Shown here: positions 26,623 through 35,172 of the stretch, in pieces
Layout of the letters: each line of letters opens with the position of its first letter
Position numbering within the stretch: the first letter of the stretch is position 1
Assembly (NCBI RefSeq): GCF_018918265.1
Contig: NZ_JAHLQC010000010.1
Span: forward strand, 1-64,000
Origin: Falcatimonas sp. MSJ-15
GTDB taxonomy: Bacteria > Bacillota > Clostridia > Lachnospirales > Lachnospiraceae
Direction of reading: 5' to 3'
Length of the DNA stretch: 64,000 bases
Program-made: the position numbers and the translations under genes
Notes under the pieces: generated by a model
Told to the model about the DNA's origin: nothing
Seen by the model: the letters and a program-made list of their open reading frames with translations, nothing else
The model's database searches: none

Positions 26623-27969
26623 TCAAGTCTCAAGATATGTATACCAATATCCATTATATTCTTCTTTGGATGAATCATTATCTATCTTTTCAAACTGTGG
26701 AAATCCAAACATTGATGCCATAAATTGCTCTTTTTCATGGAATATTCCAGGGACACCTATTAATATAAGTTCCTTATCTTTGTCATTATCATATTTCTTA
26801 CCAACTATAATATGATCATAATTATAATATCCATGCATTAAGAAACTATTATTAACAATATGGTCTATTTTATTCACTATACTTATGTCACCTGTTTTTG
26901 CATCCTGTTTTAAACTCATAGCTTCCATCTGGCTCATATCTCCTAATACAGTTTCCATAAGCTCATCAGGTTTTATCTTCTTAAGTTCATATACTGCACT
27001 GTCTGAGAACATATTATTCTCTTTTATCACTGCCGCTTCATATATGGATTCATCGTCGGTAGTTTCCTTATCTGATTGTAATCTATCTATATCTTTATCA
27101 CTTGTAACTTCCATATTACAATTTGAATTATTGATATAGCTGATACTATCAGTATTTAATTTTGTCTCTTGATTAGTTTTAGGTTTTAATGTATCTTTCT
27201 GATTTGAATTTTCTACTATTGCCGATTGTTTTAATTCATCTGGCTTTTGTAATTTTTCTATTTTTAGTGGAGTTTCCATTATTTTTGATATTTCTCTTTC
27301 ATTGTAGTTTTCTCTGTAAGTTTCTTCTTTTTCTTTCTCATTATATTTTTCTCTGTAAAATTGTTCTTTTTCGTTTTGTTTTTCATTATAATTTTCTTTA
27401 TAAAAATCTTCTTTCTCGCTTTGTTTTTCGTTATGATTTTCTTTATAAATATCTTCTTTTCTAGTTTCTTTTTCGTTATAATTTTCTTTATAAAATTCTT
27501 CTTTTCCGGTTTCTTTTTTGCTTTCTTTTCCATTATAATTTTCTCTATAAATATCTGTTTTTTTAACAAGTTCATAAGGATTAATATTTTCTTCGCCCCA
27601 TGATGATATTATAGCATAGTCTATATTATCATTCTCTGTTATAAGTATTCCCGCTATATTCTCGAATATTATTCCATGTGACGCAAGTTCACTTTCATCT
27701 ATTCTTGTCTGCATCTGCCCCTGTCCGCTATTAAGGTTAAGTTCACCTATGCGTATCTTATTATATTCTTTTTTTATTGCATCTTCGCTGTTTTTTCTGT
27801 AAAAAAAGTTTATATCTGCCTTATTCTGTCCAAACATAACATTTTTCACATCTACAATAAGTTTCAACCTTCCATTTCTTAATTCTGCTTTGGCAAAACC
27901 TACATTTATTGTCTTGACTCCTGCATCATACGCATACAGGTATGATATCAGTCTTCTATACTCAGACAT
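26623..27969 (-). CDS. DUF6128-like protein with a tandem-repeat linker
   Basis: 448 aa from MSEYRRLISYLYAYD, chosen because GGAGGG lies eight bases upstream; a longer frame begins at 28056 inside the palindromic element. Residues 1-130 match the pattern I recall for the Lachnospiraceae DUF6128 family (GVKTINVGFAKAELRNGRLK). Residues about 140-230 are six or so copies of a 13-16 aa charged unit (FYKENYNEKQSEKED). A second compact domain ends the protein (YYNYDHIIVGKKYDNDKDKE to FPQFEKIDNDSSKEEYNGYW). No signal peptide or membrane segment. Function unknown. It follows rsmA in the same direction. Confidence 0.65.
   Translation of the reverse strand: MSEYRRLISYLYAYDAGVKTINVGFAKAELRNGRLKLIVDVKNVMFGQNKADINFFYRKNSEDAIKKEYNKIRIGELNLNSGQGQMQTRIDESELASHGIIFENIAGILITENDNIDYAIISSWGEENINPYELVKKTDIYRENYNGKESKKETGKEEFYKENYNEKETRKEDIYKENHNEKQSEKEDFYKENYNEKQNEKEQFYREKYNEKEKEETYRENYNEREISKIMETPLKIEKLQKPDELKQSAIVENSNQKDTLKPKTNQETKLNTDSISYINNSNCNMEVTSDKDIDRLQSDKETTDDESIYEAAVIKENNMFSDSAVYELKKIKPDELMETVLGDMSQMEAMSLKQDAKTGDISIVNKIDHIVNNSFLMHGYYNYDHIIVGKKYDNDKDKELILIGVPGIFHEKEQFMASMFGFPQFEKIDNDSSKEEYNGYWYTYLET
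27290..27560 (-). repeat. in-frame minisatellite in the DUF6128-like gene
   Basis: About six units of roughly 42-48 bp encode YKENYNEK plus a variable charged tail (ETRKED, QSEKED, QNEKEQ). On the other strand it makes spurious Phe/Leu-rich frames. Confidence 0.75.
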
Positions 27970-27973
27970 ATAG

Positions 27974-28260
27974 AAATCCCTCCTACTAACATATATTGAC
28001 AATTGATGCTGCAATATCAGATAATTACAAAACTTATATTTGCAAACATACAGCAAAAACTATACTATATTATAAACAGTAGTCTTTGCAATCGCCAGTA
28101 CTTAGTAAGCTGTACATCTTGATGTATAGCGAACTTAGTACTGTTGCGTTTGCAACGAAGCGAGAGCGCCTACTGTGGTAATATAGTAAAGTTTTTGCGT
28201 TCTCTAGCGAAATTATAATTTTGTAATTACCTAGTTGCAATATATGCGGAAGGAGGGATT
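27974..28260. repeat. structured palindromic element, copy 2
   Basis: The whole gap between rsmA and the DUF6128-like gene is one long imperfect palindrome. It runs from AATCCCTCCT (27975-27984) to AGGAGGGATT (28251-28260). Arms 28053-28082 and 28170-28198 pair (GCAAAAACTATACTATATTA with a matching right arm). The core 28084-28168 shares CTTAGT, GATGTA, and CAACGAAGCGAGAGC with copy 1. The left edge includes the ribosome binding site of the downstream gene. Confidence 0.8.
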
Positions 28261-28283
28261 AGTATTACCGAATATTCTTCTAT

Positions 28284-29150
28284 TTATTTCATCTCATATA
28301 ATATGTCACTTAATTTTGCAAACTGCTCTAGTGTGAGTGCTTCGCCTCTTACTGTTGCCACTACTCCAAGTTTCTCTATTGCTGTTACTATCTGTTCCTT
28401 GGAATAATTGATATTTGGTGCATTGTTAAGTCCATTCTGAAGAGTTTTTCTTCTCTGGTTGAATGATGCTCTTATTATGTCAAACATCAATTTTTCATTC
28501 TTAACAGTTACCGGTGGATTGTCATATCTTTGTAGCTTAATAACTGCTGAACCAACATTAGGCTTTGGCATAAAGCATGTTGGAGGTACGTTAATTAATA
28601 TCTGTGGTTTAGCATAATATTGCACTGCAAGAGATAATGCTCCATAGTCTTTAGTTCCAGGTCCTACTTGCATTCTGTCTGCAACTTCTTTTTGTACCAT
28701 TATGGTTATACTGTCTATTGGTACATGGCTTTCAAAAAGTCCCATTATAATCGGAGTTGTTATATAATATGGAAGATTGGCAACAACCTTAATTGGTCTG
28801 CCACCATTTCTCTCTTCTGCAAGTTTTTTTATATCAACCTTAAGAATGTCTTCGTTGATAACTGATACATTATTATATGCTCCAAGTGTATCCTTAAGAA
28901 TAGGTATAAGCTTAGTATCTATCTCAACTGCAACCACTTCTCTAGCCGATTCGCACAGATACTGTGTCATTGTTCCGATACCAGGTCCTATCTCTAGAAC
29001 AAAATCATCTTTTGTAACTCCGGCATCTCTTACTATCTTCTCAACAATATTTGAATCAATTAAAAAGTTCTGTCCAAACTTCTTTTGAAAAGCAAATTCA
29101 TATTTATTAATAATCTCCAAAGTACTCTTTGGATTACCTAAAGTTCCCAT
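28284..29150 (-). CDS. rsmA: 16S rRNA dimethyladenosine transferase
   Basis: A 288-aa methyltransferase. The N-terminus has FQKKFGQNFLID, then SAM-binding motif I VLEIGPGIGTMTQYL (residues about 55-70), acidic VVAVEIDTKL, and the catalytic NLPYYITTPIIMG near residue 125. It dimethylates two adenosines in the 3' hairpin of 16S rRNA. AAGGTGA is upstream of the ATG. It follows metG and tatD in a frequent Firmicutes order; rnmV, often present between tatD and rsmA, is absent. Confidence 0.97.
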   Translation of the reverse strand: MGTLGNPKSTLEIINKYEFAFQKKFGQNFLIDSNIVEKIVRDAGVTKDDFVLEIGPGIGTMTQYLCESAREVVAVEIDTKLIPILKDTLGAYNNVSVINEDILKVDIKKLAEERNGGRPIKVVANLPYYITTPIIMGLFESHVPIDSITIMVQKEVADRMQVGPGTKDYGALSLAVQYYAKPQILINVPPTCFMPKPNVGSAVIKLQRYDNPPVTVKNEKLMFDIIRASFNQRRKTLQNGLNNAPNINYSKEQIVTAIEKLGVVATVRGEALTLEQFAKLSDILYEMK

Positions 29151-29233
29151 ATCTCACCTTACCTTATATATTATTATCAGGTAGCTGCCTAATTCATTCG
29201 CAGCTAAATTCCTCTATAATTTTACCATACTAT

Positions 29234-30007
29234 CTATATTCTGTATAATCTCAACGCATTATTATATGTCTGATTAATAACTTCGTCTGGCTCAATACCT
29301 TTTATACGGCTTATTTCGTCAACTACATAAGGAAGATTAATCGATGAATTGCGCTTTCCTCTGTTTGGAACAGGTGCAAGATAAGGGCAGTCTGTCTCTA
29401 GAACTATGCTCTCAAGTGGAACATATTCTGCAACTTCTTTTACTTTCTTAGCATTGTTAAATGTAACAACTCCACCAATTCCTATATAGAATCCCATATC
29501 AAGGTATTCTCTTGCCATCTCTTTTGAATATGAGAAGCAATGTATTACTCCTCCTATCTCATGGCACTTCTCGGCTTTCATTATGTCTAGTGTATCTGCT
29601 GCTGCATCTCTTGAGTGAATTATTACCGGTTTGTTCACTTCTCTTGCAAGCTCTAACTGCCTTACAAACCACTTTTTCTGAATATCTCTTGATGGTTCAT
29701 CCCAATAATAATCAAGTCCAATCTCACCGACTGCTACCATCTTGTCATTAAGAAGTTCATCATGAAGCCACTTCATATCTTCTTCTGTAAGTGGAGCGGT
29801 GTCCGATGGATGGACACCTAATGCTCCATAGAAAAAATCATATTGTCTTACTACTTCTATTGTCTTCTTACAGCTTTCAATACTCGCTCCTACATTAACA
29901 ACATTAATAATTCCACTTTCTTTAAGACTTCTTATAAGTATATCTCTGTCTGTATCAAATGCTTCATCATCATAATGTGCATGAGTATCAAATATCTTAT
30001 TTAGCAT
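29234..30007 (-). CDS. tatD: TatD-family metal-dependent hydrolase
   Basis: A 257-aa TIM-barrel hydrolase. Metal ligands are visible in DTHAHYDDEAF at the N-terminus, VAVGEIGLDYYWD near residue 95, VIIHSRDA near 130, GGVIHCFSY near 155, and VLETDCPYLAP near 205. The family includes 3'-5' DNases acting in repair. The start overlaps the metG stop by seven bases, so translation is coupled. Confidence 0.95.
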   Translation of the reverse strand: MLNKIFDTHAHYDDEAFDTDRDILIRSLKESGIINVVNVGASIESCKKTIEVVRQYDFFYGALGVHPSDTAPLTEEDMKWLHDELLNDKMVAVGEIGLDYYWDEPSRDIQKKWFVRQLELAREVNKPVIIHSRDAAADTLDIMKAEKCHEIGGVIHCFSYSKEMAREYLDMGFYIGIGGVVTFNNAKKVKEVAEYVPLESIVLETDCPYLAPVPNRGKRNSSINLPYVVDEISRIKGIEPDEVINQTYNNALRLYRI

Positions 30008-31965
30008 ATCTCAGCTCCTGCCGGCATATCTTTTTCTGGAACCATAAGTGAGAGTTCTCCATCTTCACCTTCAGCACATAATAACATACCTTCTGATAAT
30101 ACTCCTGCAAGTTTTGCTGGTTTTAAGTTAACAAGTACCATTACTTTTTTACCTACCATCTGTTCTGGTGTATAGTGTGCTTTGATTCCTGATACTATCT
30201 GTTTAACTTCGCTTCCGATTCTTACCTGTGAGCAGAGAAGTTTCTTTGATTTTTTAACTTCTTCACATGCGATAATCTCGCCTACCTGAAATTGCATCTT
30301 ACCAAAGTCTTCAAATGTAATCTCTTCTTTTGGTTCTATGTCTATTACAGGACCTGCTGGTTTTTCTTCTTCTTTTTTCATAGCTGCTTTCTTAGCTTCT
30401 ACTTTTTCCATAACTTCATTTAAGTCTAATCTTGCAAATAAGATCTCTGGCTTATCTGTTACTTTGTTGCCTGATTCGTAAAGACCGAATTTATCAAGTT
30501 CTTCGTATGTTCTTGCTTTTGTATTTAACTGTGCATATATCTTAGATGCTGTCTCTGGCATATATGGTTCAAGCATTGATGTTCCTATTACAATACTCTC
30601 TACTAAGTTATAAAGTACTGTTTCAAGTCTGTCTTTCTTAGTCTCGTCTTTTGCAAGTGCCCATGGCATTGTCTCATCAATATATTTGTTACATCTCTTA
30701 AATAATGTAAATATCTCTGTCATTGCATCTGCAACTCTTAATTTGTCCATTTTTTCCTGAACTTTTGCAAGTGTTCCTGTAACAACTTTCTTTAAATCAT
30801 CATCTGGATCTTCTGACACACCTGTATTAGTTACAACACCGCCAAAATATTTGTTAGACATTGAGATTGTTCTGTTAACAAGGTTACCAAGTGTATTAGC
30901 AAGTTCTGAATTGATTCTCTCTACCATAAGATCGTATGATATAACACCATCATTATCAAATGGCATCTCGTGTAAAACAAAGAATCTTACTGCATCTACG
31001 CCAAAGAGTTCTACAAGATCATCTGCGTATATTACATTTCCTTTTGATTTACTCATCTTACCATCACCCTGTAATAACCATGGATGTCCAAAAATCTGTT
31101 TTGGAAGTGGAAGATCTAGTGCCATAAGCATGATTGGCCAATAGATTGTATGGAATCTTAATATATCTTTTCCGATAAGATGAAGGTCTGCTGGCCAGTA
31201 TTTATTGAATTTGTCGTCTGAATTGCCATCAAGATTATAGCCTAATCCTGTGATATAGTTGCTTAATGCATCAATCCATACATATATGACATGTTTATCA
31301 TCAAAATCTACAGGAATTCCCCATTTGAATGATGTTCTTGATACACATAGATCCTGAAGTCCTGCAAGAATGAAGTTGTTCATCATCTCATTTTTTCTTG
31401 ATTCCGGCTGTATAAAATCAGGATGTGTCTTAATGTGTTCAATTAATCTGTCTGTATATTTTCCAAGTTTTAGGAAGTATGCTTCTTCTTTTGCCGGCTG
31501 AACTTCACGACCACAGTCCGGACATTTTCCGTCTACAAGCTGGCTTGCTGTGAAGAATGATTCACAAGGTGTACAATACATTCCTTCGTATTCGCCTTTG
31601 TAGATATCTCCCTGATCATATAATTTTTTGAATATCTTCTGTACTTGTTTTTCATGATATTCGTCTGTTGTTCTTATGAACTTGTCGTATGATGAATTCA
31701 TAAGATCCCAGATTCTCTTAATCTCACCTGATATATTGTCTACGAATTCTTTTGGTGTAATTCCGGCTTCTTCTGCTTTTAATTCTATCTTCTGTCCATG
31801 TTCATCTGTTCCTGTTTGGAAATATACATCATATCCTTCGAATCTCTTATATCTTGCAATACTGTCTGCAAGAACTATCTCATAAGTATTACCGATATGA
31901 GGTTTGCCTGATGTATAGGCAATAGCTGTTGAAATGTAGTATGGTTTTTTACAATTTGTACACAT
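30001..31965 (-). CDS. metG: methionyl-tRNA synthetase
   Basis: 654 aa from MCTNCKKPYYIST, chosen because GAAAGGA lies nine bases upstream; the frame stays open to 32016 in repeat DNA. Motifs are YTSGKPHIGNTYE (HIGH), a zinc knuckle CTPCE...CPDCG, and KMSKSKGN. A C-terminal tRNA-binding OB domain (residues about 550-654, FGKMQFQVGEIIACEEV to ADKD-like end) makes this the dimeric, tRNA-clamping form. It charges tRNA-Met. Expression is under a T-box leader about 470 bases upstream, separated by a repeat element. Confidence 0.97.
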   Translation of the reverse strand: MCTNCKKPYYISTAIAYTSGKPHIGNTYEIVLADSIARYKRFEGYDVYFQTGTDEHGQKIELKAEEAGITPKEFVDNISGEIKRIWDLMNSSYDKFIRTTDEYHEKQVQKIFKKLYDQGDIYKGEYEGMYCTPCESFFTASQLVDGKCPDCGREVQPAKEEAYFLKLGKYTDRLIEHIKTHPDFIQPESRKNEMMNNFILAGLQDLCVSRTSFKWGIPVDFDDKHVIYVWIDALSNYITGLGYNLDGNSDDKFNKYWPADLHLIGKDILRFHTIYWPIMLMALDLPLPKQIFGHPWLLQGDGKMSKSKGNVIYADDLVELFGVDAVRFFVLHEMPFDNDGVISYDLMVERINSELANTLGNLVNRTISMSNKYFGGVVTNTGVSEDPDDDLKKVVTGTLAKVQEKMDKLRVADAMTEIFTLFKRCNKYIDETMPWALAKDETKKDRLETVLYNLVESIVIGTSMLEPYMPETASKIYAQLNTKARTYEELDKFGLYESGNKVTDKPEILFARLDLNEVMEKVEAKKAAMKKEEEKPAGPVIDIEPKEEITFEDFGKMQFQVGEIIACEEVKKSKKLLCSQVRIGSEVKQIVSGIKAHYTPEQMVGKKVMVLVNLKPAKLAGVLSEGMLLCAEGEDGELSLMVPEKDMPAGAEIC

Positions 31966-31991
31966 AAAATATCTTTCCTTTCTAAATTTAC

Positions 31992-32430
31992 TGCGATACA
32001 AGCAATATATGCTCATCTGTTCCTACGGCCATTCGTATTCCGCTAATTTACTCCGTAAATTGCTACATACTCATGTCCGTTCGCAATATACGCTTACCCG
32101 ATACCACGGAATGCTTCGCCTTCGGCTCTCGCATTCCTACGGCCATTCGTATTCCGCTAATTTACTTCGTAAATTGCTACATACTCATGTCCGTTCGCAA
32201 TACAAGCTCATCCGATTTTTCATGCGAGCATGAAAATCTGATGAGTTTGTATATAACCATATCCGATACTACGGAATGCTCCGCCTTCGGCTCCCGCATT
32301 CCTACGGTCATTCGTATTCCGCTAATTTACTCCGTAAATTGCTACATACTCATGTCCGTTCGCAATACAAGCTCATCTGATTTTTCATGCAAGCATGAAA
32401 ATCTGATGAGTTTGTATTGCTTGTATCGCA
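31992..32430. repeat. 439-bp composite repeat element with perfect 16-bp terminal inverted repeats
   Basis: Ends are TGCGATACAAGCAATA (31992-32007) and its exact complement (32415-32430). Inside are three copies of a 74-bp block (32020-32093, 32134-32207, 32299-32372), two copies of a GGAATGC/GCATTCC hairpin (about 32107-32140 and 32273-32305), and two copies of a palindrome built on CTCATCNGATTTTTCATGC (32208-32250, 32370-32412). It lies inside the transcribed leader between the T-box terminator and metG. Confidence 0.85.
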
Positions 32431-32431
32431 C

Positions 32432-32465
32432 AAAAAAAGTCCTCTAACGCTGGGCGTTAGAAGAC
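32432..32465 (-). terminator. T-box terminator
   Basis: 12-bp stem with a short loop and a seven-T tail on the minus strand; competing with the antiterminator just upstream. Confidence 0.9.
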
Positions 32466-32700
32466 GATGTTATCGTGTTACCACTTCTATTCATTTATCT
32501 CTCACGAAATAAACCTCTGCAGGTACTTAAATAATACCTCTCTGCTATAACAGGCAGATGCTGTCGCAGCCTAAACTTATATTGTCTCGGTGCGCCACTC
32601 CAGAACCATGTTCAATACTCATATAACACCCTATTCCAGCTTGCAGGGCTCTCTGTTGTTACGGTTTGTATCTACTCTTTCTTTCATAGTGTTTGTCATT
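32432..32700 (-). promoter_or_regulatory. T-box leader of metG (tRNA-Met sensing)
   Basis: Minus-strand RNA. Stem I shows AGAGTAGAT and GAGAGCC...GCTGGAATAGGG, with specifier ATG at 32607-32609 inside GAACATGGTTC. The antiterminator bulge is AGTGGTAACACG (32474-32485), whose TGGT pairs with the ACCA end of uncharged tRNA-Met. It ends in a terminator stem GTCTTCTAACGC / GCGTTAGAGGAC followed by TTTTTTT. Uncharged tRNA-Met would allow read-through into metG. Confidence 0.92.
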
Positions 32701-32728
32701 GATATAAACTTTAATTGATTATAGAGTA

Positions 32729-32757
32729 AGACTATCACAAGATCTTTTTAGTGTCAA
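32729..32757 (-). promoter_or_regulatory. candidate metG leader promoter
   Basis: -35 TTGACA (32752-32757) and a weak -10 TAGTCT (32729-32734), 17 bases apart, about 30-50 bases before stem I of the T-box. Confidence 0.45.
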
Positions 32758-32835
32758 CCTGACTTATGAAGTTTATTTTATTTTTATTATCATACCACTT
32801 TACACTATATGCAAAAAATCCCCATACAACGTAAA

Positions 32836-32871
32836 AATCAGGAGCCGGGAAGCTCCTGATTCGAGGGGGGG
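32836..32871. other. hairpin with seven-G run in the metG / DUF885 divergent region
   Basis: Stem AATCAGGAGC / GCTCCTGATT (32836-32861), followed on the plus strand by CGAGGGGGGG. Stem is perfect. On the minus strand a T-rich stretch follows the stem. Role unknown; the remaining sequence to 33083 shows only AT-rich DNA and a TATAAT at 33047-33052. Confidence 0.5.
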
Positions 32872-33083
32872 TATTTCTTATAATACATATTATTTGTTAG
32901 AGAATGTTATATTTTGTATTACTCATACATAATATCATCCATATAGGTATTTAACAATCGTACAAAAGGAGCATAAATATAGGAAAAATGTACTATTTTT
33001 CTTTTTTTAATGCCCTTGCGTACTATCCAAAGTTGTAAATGAATAGTATAATAAGTATATACTTTTGGAAAGGAATATATTTT

Positions 33084-34940
33084 ATGAGAAAAACTGTTAA
33101 ATTTTCAATAAGTCTACTTATGAGTAGCTGCTTAATGTTTACAGCCTGTTCATCTTCTGATAACAACAGTCTTATCAATAATTCGCTTAATTCTTTATTT
33201 GACAATAACAAAAATGACTCTGCAGATGCGACTACTGGCGAGACTAACACCGATACTACAGGCAATACTGACATTGTCTCTGATATACCTGATAATTCCG
33301 ACTTTGAACAGTATCTTAATGATCTTTTTTGTAATTCTGTTACAAGTGATACTATTACGTTGCATTTTACATTAAAAGATCCTGCCGCATATGGAATAAC
33401 TGACTATCCTGTAACACTTGGTTCTTTTACACTTGATGATATTGAGAATAGCAGCACTTATGAATCTGATATTAATGAGCTTACTAAGTTTGATTATAAC
33501 ACTCTTAGCAATCGTGAGAAGCTTACTTATGATATTCTCTCCTATACTTATGAACTTTCTAAGGATGCTGATTCAATATCTCCTTATTATTCTGAATTCT
33601 TAAGCCCTAATCTTGGCTTACAGTCAAATATACCTGTTATGCTTGCAGAATATGACTTTAATAGTGAAAAAGATATTACGGATTATCTTACTCTGTGTTC
33701 TCAGGTTGATGACTATTTTAATAGTGTAATGGAATTTGAGAAAAAGAAATCTTCTGAAGGACTTTTTATGAATGATCATATATGTGATCAGGTTATTGAT
33801 CAATGTGAATCTTTTATCGAGAATCCCGAAGAAAATTATATGATTGATGTATTTAATGATAAGATTGATGCTGTTACTTTTCTTGATGATACTGCCAAAA
33901 ACACTTATAAAGAGCAGAATAAAGATGTCATTATTAATGATCTCATACCAGCTTATAATATTCTTATTAATGGAATAAAAGAGTTATATGGAAGTGGCAC
34001 TAATGATGGTGGTCTGTGTAATTTTACTGATGGCAAAAAATATTATGAATATCTTGTATCTTCTAATACAGGTTCTGACAGAAGCATTGATGATCTTGAT
34101 GATCTTCTTAATGAATCTTTTGATGATGCTATTATGGCTCTTAGAAAACTTTATATTAAAGATTCAAGTATATTTGACAAAGCTGATAGTGTTACTTTTC
34201 CACTAACTGATCCTAACGAGATTCTTAATGATCTCCAGAAAAAGATGCTTAATGATTTTCCTGCTGCACCTGATGCTTCATATACAATTAAGCATGTACA
34301 TCCTTCATTAAGTGAATACCTAAGTCCTGCATTTTACATAATTCCTACTATTGATGATACTTACAATAACAGTATATATCTTAATGATGCAAGTCTTACG
34401 TCTAACGAGAGCCTGTATACTACACTGTGCCATGAGGGATATCCCGGACATCTCTATCAGAATATCTATACTGCACAGTCTAATCCTCATGCAATCAGAA
34501 GCCTGCTTAACTTTAATGGATATGCAGAGGGATTTGCTTCGTATGTCGAGATGTATTCTTATGGATACAGTGGTATTGATAAAAATATAGCTGAATGTCT
34601 TAAACTTAACCAGATTCTTACACTTTTAATATATGCTAAATCTGATATTGGTGTTAATTATTATGGATGGACTGTAGATGACCTTGGTAATTATCTCGAC
34701 AGAGCCGGTTTTTCAAGTGAATATGCCTCTGACCTATATTGGTATGTAATAAGCGAACCTGCCAACTACTTAAGATATACTATAGGATATCTTGAATTCG
34801 AAAGTCTCAGAGAGAAGTTCAGTGAAAAGTTAGGCGAAAACTTCTCACTTGTGGATTTTCACGATGCAATTCTATCCGTAGGTCCTGCACCATTTAGTAT
34901 AGTAGAAAAATATGCCGGTGCTAAACTTGGTATAGATTAA
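33084..34940 (+). CDS. DUF885-family lipoprotein, putative zinc peptidase
   Basis: 618 aa from MRKTVKF, chosen for AAAGGAA nine bases upstream and because it begins a lipoprotein signal peptide with lipobox MFTAC (Cys about residue 22). A Ser/Asn/Asp-rich linker runs to about residue 75. The rest fits the DUF885 family, with the diagnostic LCHEGYPGHLYQN (residues about 450-462), which matches HExxPGH and suggests a zinc site of gluzincin type. A later conserved ending is SVGPAPFSIVEKYAG. It would sit on the outer face of the membrane. Substrate unknown. It stands alone on the plus strand. Confidence 0.85.
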   Translation: MRKTVKFSISLLMSSCLMFTACSSSDNNSLINNSLNSLFDNNKNDSADATTGETNTDTTGNTDIVSDIPDNSDFEQYLNDLFCNSVTSDTITLHFTLKDPAAYGITDYPVTLGSFTLDDIENSSTYESDINELTKFDYNTLSNREKLTYDILSYTYELSKDADSISPYYSEFLSPNLGLQSNIPVMLAEYDFNSEKDITDYLTLCSQVDDYFNSVMEFEKKKSSEGLFMNDHICDQVIDQCESFIENPEENYMIDVFNDKIDAVTFLDDTAKNTYKEQNKDVIINDLIPAYNILINGIKELYGSGTNDGGLCNFTDGKKYYEYLVSSNTGSDRSIDDLDDLLNESFDDAIMALRKLYIKDSSIFDKADSVTFPLTDPNEILNDLQKKMLNDFPAAPDASYTIKHVHPSLSEYLSPAFYIIPTIDDTYNNSIYLNDASLTSNESLYTTLCHEGYPGHLYQNIYTAQSNPHAIRSLLNFNGYAEGFASYVEMYSYGYSGIDKNIAECLKLNQILTLLIYAKSDIGVNYYGWTVDDLGNYLDRAGFSSEYASDLYWYVISEPANYLRYTIGYLEFESLREKFSEKLGENFSLVDFHDAILSVGPAPFSIVEKYAGAKLGID

Positions 34941-35073
34941 TTTTGTAATCTATATTGTAATTAATATTTTATAGTTATAATTTATAATAAAAAACGTAGA
35001 CTTTAATATGGAGTAGTAAGACATAACTTATACAAGTTAATTAATATTAACTATATGTTGAAACAAATCTAAA

Positions 35074-35113
35074 AGTGGCGAATTTCCTTTACATATTATG
35101 GAAATCCGCCACT
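35074..35113. terminator. bidirectional terminator between DUF885 and the chemoreceptor
   Basis: A 14-bp stem AGTGGCGAATTTCC / GGAAATCCGCCACT between two convergent stops, with T-rich sequence on both outer sides. Confidence 0.75.
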
Positions 35114-35172
35114 AATTTATTGTTTTATTTTTCAGAAATATTTTATCAAAATGTAGTTATCTATTTTCTTTT

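Noticed and set aside
27189..27603. Phe/Leu-rich membrane-protein-like frames on the plus strand
   Set aside because: They are antisense to the Lys/Glu/Asn repeat of the DUF6128-like protein and have no start signals.
32009..32447. Two plus-strand frames (74 and 124 codons) in the metG leader
   Set aside because: They arise from the repeated blocks of the 439-bp element; reading frames are not preserved between repeats and no ribosome site is seen.
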